From Granulicella mallensis MP5ACTX8 (GTDB taxonomy: Bacteria > Acidobacteriota > Terriglobia > Terriglobales > Acidobacteriaceae): a stretch of DNA of 64,000 bases. Made by a program: the position numbers and the translations under genes. Location of the stretch: positions 2,294,001-2,358,000 of the forward strand of contig NC_016631.1 of assembly GCF_000178955.2 (NCBI RefSeq). Direction: 5' to 3'. Of the stretch, positions 1 through 8,879 are shown piece after piece (position 1 is the stretch's first letter; each line of letters begins with the position of its first letter). The notes under the pieces are model-generated. The model did not search any database. It was not told the DNA's origin and worked only from the letters and a program-made list of their open reading frames with translations.

Positions 1-5
1 CTGGT

Positions 6-365
6 GTGATGGCTGCACGCCGCCGCCGCCAGGTTGTCGTCGGTTATTTGCTGGCGCTCGACGGCGTTGAAAAGGGACGCCGCTACCTTCTCAATCAGGA
101 AGTGACGCACGTTGGTGGCGTAGCCATGGATACAGGCAAGAAGAACGAGGTGGTCGTGCGCGACCCGGACCGCCTCGTGTCGCGTTTTCACCTTGAAGTG
201 CATAAGCGGAAAAACCTGTATTACGTCATCGACCTGGACAGCTCGAATGGCACGTACCTGAACGGTCGCAGGCTTCCTGCGGGGGCGGCGACCCGTCTGC
301 GCTCCGGAGATCGGTTGGCGCTCGCCAACGCCGTATCCTTCACGCTGCAGCTCAGTAAAAGCTGA
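6..365 (+). CDS. FHA-domain protein, possibly the C-terminal part of a longer gene
   Basis: Forkhead-associated domain, a phosphothreonine-binding module used in signalling and protein recruitment. The family signature is visible as SRFHLEV followed by DLDSSNGTYLNGRRL, with the usual beta-strand spacing and a C-terminal strand ending in SFTLQL. Almost the whole 119-residue product is the FHA fold, with only a short arginine-rich N-terminus. Two adjacent starts (GTG at 6, ATG at 9) are possible, but the frame stays open to the left edge, so the gene may begin outside the window and carry another domain. It lies 55 bp from the convergent AraC gene. The FHA call is secure; the partner kinase and role are unknown. 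Confidence 0.8.
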   Translation: MMAARRRRQVVVGYLLALDGVEKGRRYLLNQEVTHVGGVAMDTGKKNEVVVRDPDRLVSRFHLEVHKRKNLYYVIDLDSSNGTYLNGRRLPAGAATRLRSGDRLALANAVSFTLQLSKS

Positions 366-420
366 GCCCAGCAATAGAACGGGGCTGTGCGTCGAACGCG
401 ACTACGGCCTCTAGACCAAC

Positions 421-1320
421 TTAGATTCGTGAGCGGTACTGGCGCGGCGTGTGACCTGTGATCCGGTGAAACACCTTCGAGAAATGCTGATGTGTACAGA
501 AGCCGGAAGCGATAGCAATATCGAGCAGGGAATAGCGGAAATTAGTCATCAGGCTCTTCGCAAGATCGATACGCTGCTCGATCACATACTGATGCGGGGT
601 TTTACCGGAACTTTTTCGGAAGAGCCGCGAGAAATGAGACGTGCTCAGGTCGACTTGCCGCGCCATGTCGCGCAGAATGATCTTTTTATCCAGGTTGGCC
701 TTTACGTAATCATCCACTCGCTTCATCTGGTAAGGCGCCATTGCCGGGACATGTCCGTTTCGTTTAACCCGTCTCCGGCCAGTTATTGTGGAGACGATGC
801 AGGCAATTGACTGTTCGATCCCATCCACAAAAAGCTGTCCATGCGGATAGCCTTGTTGGCGTTCGGCTTCAAGGGCATAAAGCAGGGGCGACAATGTCTG
901 AATGCGATCATCTTCCGCATCCCATTCCGTGTCCTCAGCTTGCATGTCCTCGAGTATCTCGTCATCCAATTCCACGGTCAGGGTGGTGGCTACCGATCTC
1001 CAGCAAATGCTCTGTTCATACTCGCGTTTCTCGACTGTGACAGTCCCCTTGTGACGCAGCGCAGTCTTGAAGGTGTCGGAGCTGCATTTGTACTGGATCT
1101 CATGTGTGTCGAGCGCGAGACTGACCACCTGCTTCGGAATCAATACGCTCGGCCAAAGAGCCGGCTCAATCCGGTGCCGTTCTATGCGTAGCGAAGGAGA
1201 CGGGGAGAGGGCACCCTCCATCTTCAAGTTGAACAGGGGCTTCCATTCACCACTGTGTACTGCCATGATCCGCATTGTTGAAGCAAGGGTGGAGTTGAGC
1301 GGAGAAGATGAAAAATGCAA
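421..1320 (-). CDS. AraC-family transcriptional regulator
   Basis: DNA-binding regulator of 299 residues with the AraC/XylS double helix-turn-helix at the C-terminus (about residues 200-297). The stretches IILRDMARQVDLSTSHFSRLF and SLLDIAIASGFCTHQHFSKVF are the two recognition helices, followed by the family ending GHTPRQYR. The N-terminal 190 residues are probably an effector-binding or dimerisation region and show no recognisable cupin signature. A second start (MRIMAVHSG) lies 15 codons in. The gene is monocistronic and convergent with the FHA gene. Its target is unknown; nearby glycosidases are possible but the intervening DNA is decayed. Confidence 0.85.
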   Translation of the reverse strand: MHFSSSPLNSTLASTMRIMAVHSGEWKPLFNLKMEGALSPSPSLRIERHRIEPALWPSVLIPKQVVSLALDTHEIQYKCSSDTFKTALRHKGTVTVEKREYEQSICWRSVATTLTVELDDEILEDMQAEDTEWDAEDDRIQTLSPLLYALEAERQQGYPHGQLFVDGIEQSIACIVSTITGRRRVKRNGHVPAMAPYQMKRVDDYVKANLDKKIILRDMARQVDLSTSHFSRLFRKSSGKTPHQYVIEQRIDLAKSLMTNFRYSLLDIAIASGFCTHQHFSKVFHRITGHTPRQYRSRI

Positions 1321-1640
1321 CTGGGCCCTCCATCGTGACAGAATCCGAATTCAAAAAAATAGAAGTAGAAACTGCCAGGTAAGTCCCCTCAAGACTAATT
1401 CCAGATTGCGGAGGTCTGTTTGAACAACAGGTAAAACCATTTTATTTCTGATGGAATTTGAATAGAGGTTGAAATTTATCTTTCGATTGCATCAATGGTT
1501 GGCACCTTGTGCGAATCAGAATTTACCAGGACGACACGATACTCAATTGCTTAGAACGGGCAAGAGTCATCGGAGGCTTTTCGTCACTACTAAAGAATGC
1601 TCTCAATATTGAAGTTGACCAGCTATTGCTTTTAGGAAAG
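1321..1640. other. Intergenic stretch upstream of the AraC gene
   Basis: About 320 bases rich in A/T with no convincing reading frame. It must hold the AraC promoter, reading leftward, but no clear -35/-10 pair or operator was recognised. Relic coding sequence begins near its right end. Confidence 0.4.
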
Positions 1641-2236
1641 GCCTCGCTATTGGATGTTGCCTGGAAGCAACGAGAAGCTGATACAAGACACTATCTTTGG
1701 ACACGGGGACGATGGCAGACATGGAAATTTTCACCCATTTGCCTATGAGAGTATTCGTGCTAACAAATATTGGGCGAAACGGCTCGATAAAGTTCACACA
1801 GCTTCGAAGCGAGTCAGGGTCCGCGCGAATTGGCAATGGAAAGAACTCGACTGCTCCAACAGCTCCGATGCACTCCTCATGAACAATTTTTTGTCATCCG
1901 GAGGTGATGACATATGTCAGCGTTCGAGCCCTGCTCGGAATTGAAGCGAACACAGTATCGGAGTTTGGCTTTAGCCTCGCACGCCTCTAAAGGGCAATCG
2001 ACACGACAACGCCGAAATCGATATGAGGGGCGGGGCACAGGTTCACGAATCGATAGCCATCGGAGCAATATCTATCCATGGCAAGCTGCCGCGCGAAGTT
2101 TTGATGGAGGCATGGGCTGGGCACAGCGACCGACATCGGCGACGCACAGAAATATACCTAGAGTCGTTACGGGGTTCACCACGCAATTACGACAAACTTC
2201 AGGGGAAGAAGCCTATGAAGGCTGGTCTGCTCTGAC
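1641..2236 (+). pseudogene. Decayed gene of an unknown conserved family
   Basis: Protein-like sequence continues across three frame changes, which indicates a dead gene. Frame one (from about 1654) reads IFGHGDDGRHGNFHPFAYES, then VHTASKR and KELDCSNSSDALLMNNF. The frame shifts near 1905 to SVRALLGIEANTVSEFGF, meets a stop near 1989, and returns as NRHDNAEIDM. From memory, proteins with HGNFHPxSY, ELDCANSSDALLMN, ALLGI and TEIDM blocks in that order are conserved hypothetical proteins, and the E-x-D-M block is nuclease-like, but I cannot name the family with confidence. No ribosome binding site or intact start is visible. It sits between the AraC and GH2 genes in a region with other decayed genes. 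Confidence 0.55.
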
Positions 2237-2327
2237 GGTTCCTCACCACGACCTGCGCCGGTTTGGCGTGCCGAAGCGAGAACGGTCATGCTCACCAGCG
2301 TACTTCACGGTCATCGGTTCTTACGTT

Positions 2328-4955
2328 TTAAGGAACAATCTCTGACGCCGGCCAGTATGACGGCCGCGCATTCTGGTTATCTTGAATTGCTAAGGCACTA
2401 TTCACAGCTTTAACTGTCACGTTATAGCCGTCAATCTCAATCACTGGAGACTCCTGTTTCAGATCTTTCGTCGCGGCTTGGATAGTCACTTGCCTCGTCT
2501 CACCAGGTACGAGCGAGATGTAGTTATCCGAGTAGAAGGCCGGGAGCACTCGTTCGCCTGAAGGTCCTCGATGAAGTTGCAGGTGAGTCATCAACGCAAT
2601 TGTGTTTGTATTGTTCTTCAGATCGACCTCGAGAATCGTTTTGTCACCCTCAACGTGAGAGGAACCCGAGGCATTGAGACTGACGGGTGTCATCGTCTCA
2701 AGCGCGGCAAAGTCATCCTGCGCAACGTTCTGCCAATAGAAGTTGGTGGAGACTACAGAACCGGACGAATTGGTCAGGTCCAGCTTGACGAAGTATATCG
2801 ATGAAATCCTGGCCGGCACTTCGATCTGCGCGATTTTGACCGTGGTGCTGGCAGGAATGTCATTCACCGGATAGGACTTTCCGAGAGCTTTCTCCCCGTC
2901 CAGGCTGAATACCGTAGCGGTTGCTGTGAGGTTGGAGAGCTTGTTCGCGGTATTGTTTACGACCTGAATCGCGCCGTTCGATTCGTTAAGTTGTATATGG
3001 ATTGGTTCGGAAGCCTTCTCGACAGCAAAGAGTGAGGCGTTTGGCTCCAGGTCGTAATGATAAAGCTGCCAGACAAAGCTCGGCTGAGCCGGGTGACTCA
3101 TCCAAGTAATGACACCCGTGGTGGTTTTGAACATCTCGGCATTTCGTCCCTCGTATATTGCGCGGAAGGTCTCATAGTTGGCGAGCTGACTCTTGCGTAC
3201 AAAGTCGGCCAGATTGCGAATCTTTCCATATCGCTTCGCTAATACGAGAGGATACTCATCGCCCCGTTGAGCCCCTTTGGCTAAATCGTGCTGAGCCCAG
3301 TCGTCATTGATGCTCTCCCAATCCTCTTTCGGCATCATGCCCTGAATAGACTCGATCGTTGGGATCGAGACCGAGCCTACTTCTGTCTTGAAGCTTTCGT
3401 TGAACGCGTAGAAGTATCGTGGTGAGCGCCAGAAGTAAGGCCCGTGGGATGAGACCCCGCGACCATCTGCGGAGTTCGACTGATAGAGACGGCTCGGATC
3501 GAGGATCAGCATCTTTGCCTTGATTGCCTCGTCGAGAGCCTTCGGAGGATAGCCTTCGTTGCGGGCACACCAGACAGCAATGGCCGGATGGTTGCGATAG
3601 CGCAATACCTTATCTGTGACGTTCGCCATATAGGTGGGAATATCGGTGACATTGGGCCCATCCCCCGGATTTGGCTGAAAGAACTCATCCCAAAGGAGAA
3701 TGCCATATCGATCCGCCAGGTCGTAGAAGTCGGGGCTCGTACTCTGTCCAACCCAGTTGCGAATCATGTTCATGTGAGCGAGCGCGTGCATGTGGAACTG
3801 CGCATCCAGGCGTTCGCGAGGAATTCGCTTCATCGCCTCGTCGAGGCCCCAGTTTCCGCCACGGATCATGATTCGAACACCATTTACTGAGATCGTAAGG
3901 TTGTCCGAGTCAGGCACTTGATACTCGACCTTCCGAATTCCGAACTGAGTCGATACGGATTGCGAGACAACTCCTCCTACCTCGAATCGCAGATCCAGGT
4001 GATAGAGGCTCTGCGCGCCATAGCCATTCGGCCACCAGAGAGAAGGCTTCATCACGTGCAGTTCTGGAATTGAGGTGCTGTCGAGTTTGATCTGCCGACT
4101 CCTGCCGGCATCCAACGAGACCGGTTCATGGAAGGTGATATCGCCCGAAGGACCGGTAATCACACCGGTCAATATGCCCTTTACGGATTTGGAGGTCCCA
4201 TTCTCAAGAGTGGTAGAGATAGCGAGGTTCGCATAGGTGTGAGCGTTGTCCAGTTCACTGGTAACAAATGGATTCTTCACGAGGACGGGGCCTGTCTCCG
4301 AAAGTGTTACGGGGAGCCAGATCCCTGTGTCGCGGTCGCGGACCGCCGCAAGCCAGTCCCATCCGATCGTCGAAAGAAAGGTTGGTCCATCGATAGCCGT
4401 TTCACCTCCGTTCTTTCCGACCCCGAGGGCTACGGTATGTTCGTGTGGAATACCCGGATGCGGTTGCGGAGTGACAAAGACAGCCACAATGGAGCTGTGG
4501 CCCGGTTGGACTAACCTGGAGACTTCGAAATCGCCCCGAAGAAAGGCACCCCGAATGGTGCCGACCTTCTGCGAATTGACCCAGACTTCGGCAGCATAAT
4601 TAATCCCTGCGAAGTGGAGCCAGACTTGCCGATGCTTGTATCTCGACGGGATCGTGACTGTTGATCGATACCAGTATCCCGTCTTGTTGAGGCTCTCGGG
4701 GATGTGACGCATATTCTCGCCATAGAGGGGCTCGGGATAGACCTTGTTGTCCACCAGGGTGGTAAGCACAGTGCCCGGAACGGTGGCCTGATACCAATCG
4801 GAAGGCTTGAAGTGGGAAGATGAGATCTCCTCCGGAGTCGCCGTCACCTTTGACGCATCCTGCATTGTCCAGTCCTTGACGGCCTCTTGGGCATGCGCGA
4901 GAGGCAGAGGCAGGACGATACCAATGGCGAGAATCCAGCGGAGCGTTACGAGCAT
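2328..4955 (-). CDS. Secreted glycoside hydrolase family 2 (exo-beta-glucosaminidase/beta-mannosidase type)
   Basis: Retaining exo-glycosidase of 875 residues with a signal peptide (cut after about residue 22, LAHAQ). Domain order is a GH2 sugar-binding jelly roll (about 40-220, ending in DTGIWLPV), an immunoglobulin-like domain (225-340), the TIM barrel (about 345-640), then C-terminal beta domains. The acid/base is Glu467 in VWCARNEGYPP and the nucleophile is probably Glu525 in FKTEVGSVSIPT, the spacing seen in CsxA-like exo-beta-D-glucosaminidases. The architecture also fits beta-mannosidase-like enzymes, so the substrate is not certain. A good ribosome site (GGAAGTGAACTT) precedes the ATG. 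Its upstream neighbour is a GH79 relic and a GH18 gene lies beyond, suggesting glycan turnover. Confidence 0.85.
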   Translation of the reverse strand: MLVTLRWILAIGIVLPLPLAHAQEAVKDWTMQDASKVTATPEEISSSHFKPSDWYQATVPGTVLTTLVDNKVYPEPLYGENMRHIPESLNKTGYWYRSTVTIPSRYKHRQVWLHFAGINYAAEVWVNSQKVGTIRGAFLRGDFEVSRLVQPGHSSIVAVFVTPQPHPGIPHEHTVALGVGKNGGETAIDGPTFLSTIGWDWLAAVRDRDTGIWLPVTLSETGPVLVKNPFVTSELDNAHTYANLAISTTLENGTSKSVKGILTGVITGPSGDITFHEPVSLDAGRSRQIKLDSTSIPELHVMKPSLWWPNGYGAQSLYHLDLRFEVGGVVSQSVSTQFGIRKVEYQVPDSDNLTISVNGVRIMIRGGNWGLDEAMKRIPRERLDAQFHMHALAHMNMIRNWVGQSTSPDFYDLADRYGILLWDEFFQPNPGDGPNVTDIPTYMANVTDKVLRYRNHPAIAVWCARNEGYPPKALDEAIKAKMLILDPSRLYQSNSADGRGVSSHGPYFWRSPRYFYAFNESFKTEVGSVSIPTIESIQGMMPKEDWESINDDWAQHDLAKGAQRGDEYPLVLAKRYGKIRNLADFVRKSQLANYETFRAIYEGRNAEMFKTTTGVITWMSHPAQPSFVWQLYHYDLEPNASLFAVEKASEPIHIQLNESNGAIQVVNNTANKLSNLTATATVFSLDGEKALGKSYPVNDIPASTTVKIAQIEVPARISSIYFVKLDLTNSSGSVVSTNFYWQNVAQDDFAALETMTPVSLNASGSSHVEGDKTILEVDLKNNTNTIALMTHLQLHRGPSGERVLPAFYSDNYISLVPGETRQVTIQAATKDLKQESPVIEIDGYNVTVKAVNSALAIQDNQNARPSYWPASEIVP

Positions 4956-5232
4956 AAGTTCACTTCCTTTAGACGGTGCGAGTTAGAACGTTAATGGCGA
5001 CGGCCTGATTCGTCAATCTCACCATTCGCCTGACGTAAAAGCATTCCATTCATAACAAGTTCAACGCCGCAGATCTACAACCTGTGTCCATCGAGTAGTG
5101 CATCTCTGCACGGATTGTACCGGCGCCCAGGTTTCTGCTGTTCTACTTCTCTGATTCTCCACGGGAACCGTGAACACCCAGGTCTAGAGAGCTGGGTGTT
5201 CCGTCACAACATACGATCCATTGCAAGACAGC

Positions 5233-6071
5233 TTATTGCCATTTGAGAAGCGTAGCGCTGTATGCCGGAACCATAACACTTGCGCGAACACTTGATTTCC
5301 GCTCGGCGAGAGTAGTTCCAGAGAGCGCGTTGAGCGAAGGCCCCGTCAATCGCATTTCAGTTTTTACCTTGTGCTGACGGAGTGGATCGGGCAAATCGAC
5401 TACGATATCTTTCTGATCCTTGTTGATGAGAGCCAGGAGCGACTGCTTGCCACGCTTGCCAAAATAGGTCGCCAGGTTACTGGCCTGATCAATTTTGCAG
5501 TCGTACATGTCGAATCCGGAAATTGACTCGCAAATTGCATTCCATAGTACAAGGGACGTATTTCGGTCGAGAGATTCGGTCCAATGGCTACCGGAGTGTA
5601 AAAACCATCCCCCTCCATGAAGGTTCACCCTTGCAAAACCTGCATTGGCGCAGGTCAGCAAGTAGTCAGCCCCCCAAAGAGCTGAGACGTAGGCGTTACT
5701 CACGTCCGGCTTCCCCCTCCAAAACAGGAGTTTCCTTCTGTCATTCGGTAGGGAAGTTTTTGAGAGACTCCTATCGCTTGATGAACCTGATTAATCTGTT
5801 TCGCCAGACGAGCATTGGGGCTGAGAAGAAACAGCGCATTCATGCTGGGATCCTTTGCCGGTCCCATCGCGTAAAAGTGGCTGCTAAGAAAGGTCGCATG
5901 ATTGTCAGGACTTTCTGCGAATGACCGTACCCACTCCATATTGGTCGCTACATCGGGTCCTCCAAAACGAGCATCCGGGATTGCATGCGTTCCCATCCAT
6001 GCGATTCTCACGTGGAGTGCCGTCCGTGCCGCGTTGATTTGCGAGCTGACGTGGGAATAGCAAGGAGAAAT
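5233..6071 (-). pseudogene. GH79-like glycosidase relic, frameshifted and 5'-truncated
   Basis: Two frames together give the C-terminal part of a family-79-type (beta-glucuronidase/heparanase-like) protein. The upstream frame reads RIAWMGTHAIPDARFGGPDV, then FYAMGPAKDPSMNA and PYRMTEGNSCFGGG. The downstream frame continues SNAYVSALWGADYLLTCAN and ends in the beta-domain RLTGPSLNALSG. The break falls in a run of five C (5713-5717, plus strand); one more base would restore GGGKPDVSNAY, so it looks like a single-base deletion. Upstream the frame meets a TAG at 6072-6074, and only about 280 of roughly 480 expected residues remain, so it is truncated as well as shifted. A sequencing error could explain the shift but not the missing N-terminus. 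Confidence 0.75.
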
Positions 6072-6184
6072 CTAGACATAATCTTGGAACAATAAGGATT
6101 TTCATCCGTTGTTTCCCGCTGAAAATTGCTTTGTTTTATTGTGCTAAGTTGTTGAAAATACGTCCTTCAGCATTTTCGCAACGA

Positions 6185-6219
6185 GATGGTCAGCGGTTCG
6201 ATCCCGCTCAGCTCCACCA
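6185..6219 (+). other. 3' fragment of a tRNA-Ala gene, likely attachment-site remnant
   Basis: The bases GTCAGCGGTTCGATCCCGCT hold a perfect T arm (stem AGCGG/CCGCT, loop TTCGATC). They are followed by an acceptor strand CAGCTCC, the discriminator A and an encoded CCA ending at 6219. This matches the 3' third of bacterial tRNA-Ala. No D arm, anticodon arm or 5' acceptor strand precedes it, so it cannot be a functional tRNA. Such 3' tRNA copies are the usual att scars left by tyrosine-recombinase elements, and an integrase relic begins about 115 bp away. Confidence 0.7.
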
Positions 6220-6335
6220 TTAAAATCAAGTAGTAAGCCCGAAAATCTGGGCACAATAAACCCTCATCACTACGCTGCTTTACCTCCCTCCAGCACAAGC
6301 GCCGTGCGACTTTCCTGCCAGCATCCCTCTTCCCA

Positions 6336-6440
6336 TTACCCACAGCCTGCGCTGTAGGTGCTCAGTGTCATCTCCGATGTGGAGTGACGCATCAGTTCCA
6401 TGCTTACGCGAAGGCGAGCGCTTTGCGGACGGTCATCCAC
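6336..6440 (-). pseudogene. Tyrosine recombinase (integrase) C-terminal relic
   Basis: The minus strand reads VSMELMRHSTSEMTLSTYSA followed soon by a stop at 6336-6338. This is the box II of phage-type integrases: MRHS with the conserved Arg and His, then the catalytic Tyr in TLSTY. The upstream coding sequence (toward 6440 and beyond) is not recognisable, so only the extreme C-terminus survives. Together with the tRNA-Ala 3' fragment it marks the edge of a former integrative element. Confidence 0.65.
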
Positions 6441-6527
6441 CCATAGAAAGGTGAGAGATTAGAGGTAGCCCGATCCACTGTCATCGGGGCTGTTAGTTTG
6501 CGTATTTTTGTTAGGTGAGGATTTCAA

Positions 6528-7559
6528 TTGAAGAAGATTTTGCTGTTGATGCTGTTGGCAACTACGCATGGGTTCGCGCAGAAGACGCTGTTTTACATGA
6601 CTGACCATCCGGATTCGGTGCGCGACTTTATAGAGCACCAGGAGAAGATCGATATCATCGTGCCAACCTGGTATAGCGTCGAGGAGAATGGCCTGGTCTC
6701 CGGTGAGCCGGACCCTTCGGTGATGCGTGTGGTGAAGCAGCGGCACATCGAGTTGTTTCCAATCGTGGCGATGTTCAACAAGTCAGGGTCGCATGTGCTG
6801 TTGACCAGCGAGAAGGCACAGGACGCAATGATTCGTACGCTGGTCGCAGCGTGCAAGGAGAATGGATACGACGGGTTCCAGCTTGACCTCGAAAATATCG
6901 CCTGGACAGACCGGGATGCGCTCTCTGCTACGGTAAAGCGGATTGCAGACGGGATGCACAAAGAGCATCTGCAATTACAGATCGCAGTAGTACCGAATGC
7001 ACCCGGCTATCCTGGGCACGGCGGCTTCAGCAAGTGGATCTTTTCTGACTGGCGTGGTGTGTTCGACCTTAAGGCGATCAGTGACTCGGTGGATCTTCTC
7101 TGCCTTATGACGTATGACCAGCACACCCGATGGACGACGCCAGGACCTGTGGGCGGGTGGATTTGGACAAATGAGAATCTCGAGTATGCCCTGAAGGTGG
7201 TACCGCGGGAGAAACTCTCCCTGGGGATCGCGCTGTATGGATACCACTGGTACGCGGGTGACCCGGAGGCAGGCGGCAAGGAGCCGAGGCCGAACGTCAC
7301 CGCCGATTATATCGGCGGGAAGGATGTGAAGACTCTACAGGAAACCTACAGTGCACAGGTGCAGTGGGACGCGCAGGACCACTCAACCTACTTCTACTTC
7401 TATCGCGACCAGATGCGTGAATGGATCTTCTACACGGAAGAGCGTGGGTTCCGCGACCGGTATGATCTGGCGAAGGAGCAGCATTTACAGGGAATCTGTG
7501 CCTGGGTGCTGGGGCAGGAAGATCCTTCGATCTGGAATGTGCTGCCTGAACGAAAATAG
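6528..7559 (+). CDS. Secreted glycoside hydrolase family 18 protein
   Basis: Chitinase-fold protein of 343 residues with a short signal peptide (KKILLLMLLATTHGFAQ). The family-18 active-site strand is YDGFQLDLENI, whose final Glu is the expected proton donor, and the later strand LLCLMTYDQH carries the conserved Met-Thr-Tyr-Asp. The sequence resembles the YaaH-like branch acting on GlcNAc polymers or peptidoglycan-derived glycans more than large chitinases, and no binding domain is attached. The start is an unusual TTG at 6528, chosen because AGGTGAGG lies 8-15 bases upstream and the signal peptide begins directly after it. It is monocistronic, next to the integrase scar. Confidence 0.8.
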   Translation: MKKILLLMLLATTHGFAQKTLFYMTDHPDSVRDFIEHQEKIDIIVPTWYSVEENGLVSGEPDPSVMRVVKQRHIELFPIVAMFNKSGSHVLLTSEKAQDAMIRTLVAACKENGYDGFQLDLENIAWTDRDALSATVKRIADGMHKEHLQLQIAVVPNAPGYPGHGGFSKWIFSDWRGVFDLKAISDSVDLLCLMTYDQHTRWTTPGPVGGWIWTNENLEYALKVVPREKLSLGIALYGYHWYAGDPEAGGKEPRPNVTADYIGGKDVKTLQETYSAQVQWDAQDHSTYFYFYRDQMREWIFYTEERGFRDRYDLAKEQHLQGICAWVLGQEDPSIWNVLPERK

Positions 7560-7687
7560 CAGTGCTGTATCCGCGTTTGCTTCGTTCGTGCTGCACGAAC
7601 ATAAGAGAGGGCAGAACGCTGTAGCCCGCAACCCTGCTCTGTGTGCTCCGATTACTCTGACGAAGGCCCTGAGGAGAAGGCTTCTTC

Positions 7688-8656
7688 CTACACAGTTGGA
7701 CTGTCTGGAGCCGCAGGGGAGGAGTATGCCGCCTCCAGCCCTTGTCGATCCCAGTGGGCGGTTGTTGCGGCGGCTTCGTACGTGCTCTGAAGGAACTGGA
7801 GCAGGACTTTGTCCGGGGACTCAGACTGTCGCATGTCCTCGTAGGGCAGGATGAATTCCCCAAGGTTCGGGTCGAAGCGAGCCGCCGCCGGTTGGACGGA
7901 GCTCTCCGCATATCCCGATGGTTGCGGGTAGGCATAACTGTAGAACAGCGGCTCCATGCCTGGCGCTCCGGGCCAGAAGCCGCAACTGCTGACTTCATGG
8001 GAGTACGCATCGCGGGTTACACGATCCGGCAGGCCGGCCATGCTGGAATGCTCCGGTGCGGTTCGCCCGGAAAAGCGCGTGCAGGCAAGGTCCAGCGCAC
8101 CCCAAAATAGATGGATCGGGCTCGCCTTGCCAATGAAGCGTGCGCGAAAGATGTTGAAGACCCTGGTGGTCTGCAGCAAAATTCGCCAGAACCGCTCAAC
8201 GTACTCCGGATCGTATGCCTGGTGGGTGGTGTCCTGGTCAAACGGAATAGGCTGTGCCATCTCGACCGGCATGGGCCAGATGGGCACCGGCGTCCCCAGA
8301 GCTTCGAGGCTGGCCATTACCTCTCGATAGAAGGTAGCCACGGTCATCGGCTTGAGAGCGATGACCCTGCGATCACCTTCGCTTGTCTGTAGGACAAGGA
8401 TGTGGTCGATGAAGTCGAAGTCGATCTGCAGGGTGCGCGTTCCCTGCCACATGGGGGATGTGGTGAGGCCCCGAACGGTAGGGAACAGCGTTACGTTCCA
8501 GGTGTGGTTGAGAGGCGGTGTCAGGGCAAGCCGAATCTTGCCGACAATCTGAGTCCAGAGCTGTAGCGTTACGCAGGTTTCTCCCCATGCGCTCTGAGGA
8601 AGCTCGGGCCAGACTTCGCTTTGTAGTTGTGCCGCATGGCGTTCAGGCGAGAGCAT
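7688..8656 (-). CDS. DUF5996 family protein
   Basis: Conserved protein of 322 residues whose function is not known to me. It carries the family landmarks throughout: WPELPQSAWGETCVTLQLWT near the start, QIVGKIRLALTPPLNHTWNV, RGLTTSPM, FGKxSPxHxFWG represented by FIGKASPIHLFWGALDLACT, AYSHEVSSCGFWPG, and LGEFILPYEDMR near the C-terminus. There is no signal peptide or membrane segment. The start was placed at 8656 (MLSPERHAAQ) rather than at an ATG 15 codons upstream because GGAGAAA lies just before it. It stands alone, oriented toward the GH18 gene and separated by about 220 bp from the aminotransferase. Confidence 0.85.
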   Translation of the reverse strand: MLSPERHAAQLQSEVWPELPQSAWGETCVTLQLWTQIVGKIRLALTPPLNHTWNVTLFPTVRGLTTSPMWQGTRTLQIDFDFIDHILVLQTSEGDRRVIALKPMTVATFYREVMASLEALGTPVPIWPMPVEMAQPIPFDQDTTHQAYDPEYVERFWRILLQTTRVFNIFRARFIGKASPIHLFWGALDLACTRFSGRTAPEHSSMAGLPDRVTRDAYSHEVSSCGFWPGAPGMEPLFYSYAYPQPSGYAESSVQPAAARFDPNLGEFILPYEDMRQSESPDKVLLQFLQSTYEAAATTAHWDRQGLEAAYSSPAAPDSPTV

Positions 8657-8879
8657 GAGAGTTTCTCCGAAATAAAAAGGCCGCGTAATTCCGTGACGCA
8701 TCCCGATACTCGAATCTTACGCCGGGCCTGTTGCACCGGGGCATGTGACGCATCCGGCTGGTTCGGTGCACCTTCACCCGGTGGAAGTCGTAGGTTGTTG
8801 TTTCACTGGTAGTGGCCGGCGGATCCCCAGAATCAATTGTCTGTGAAGGTGACGAAGTTTGCCTTGTCTCGCGTACCGT

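Noticed and set aside
6185..6219. A functional tRNA-Ala gene
   Set aside because: Only the T arm, 3' acceptor strand and CCA are present; no D arm or anticodon arm can be found upstream.
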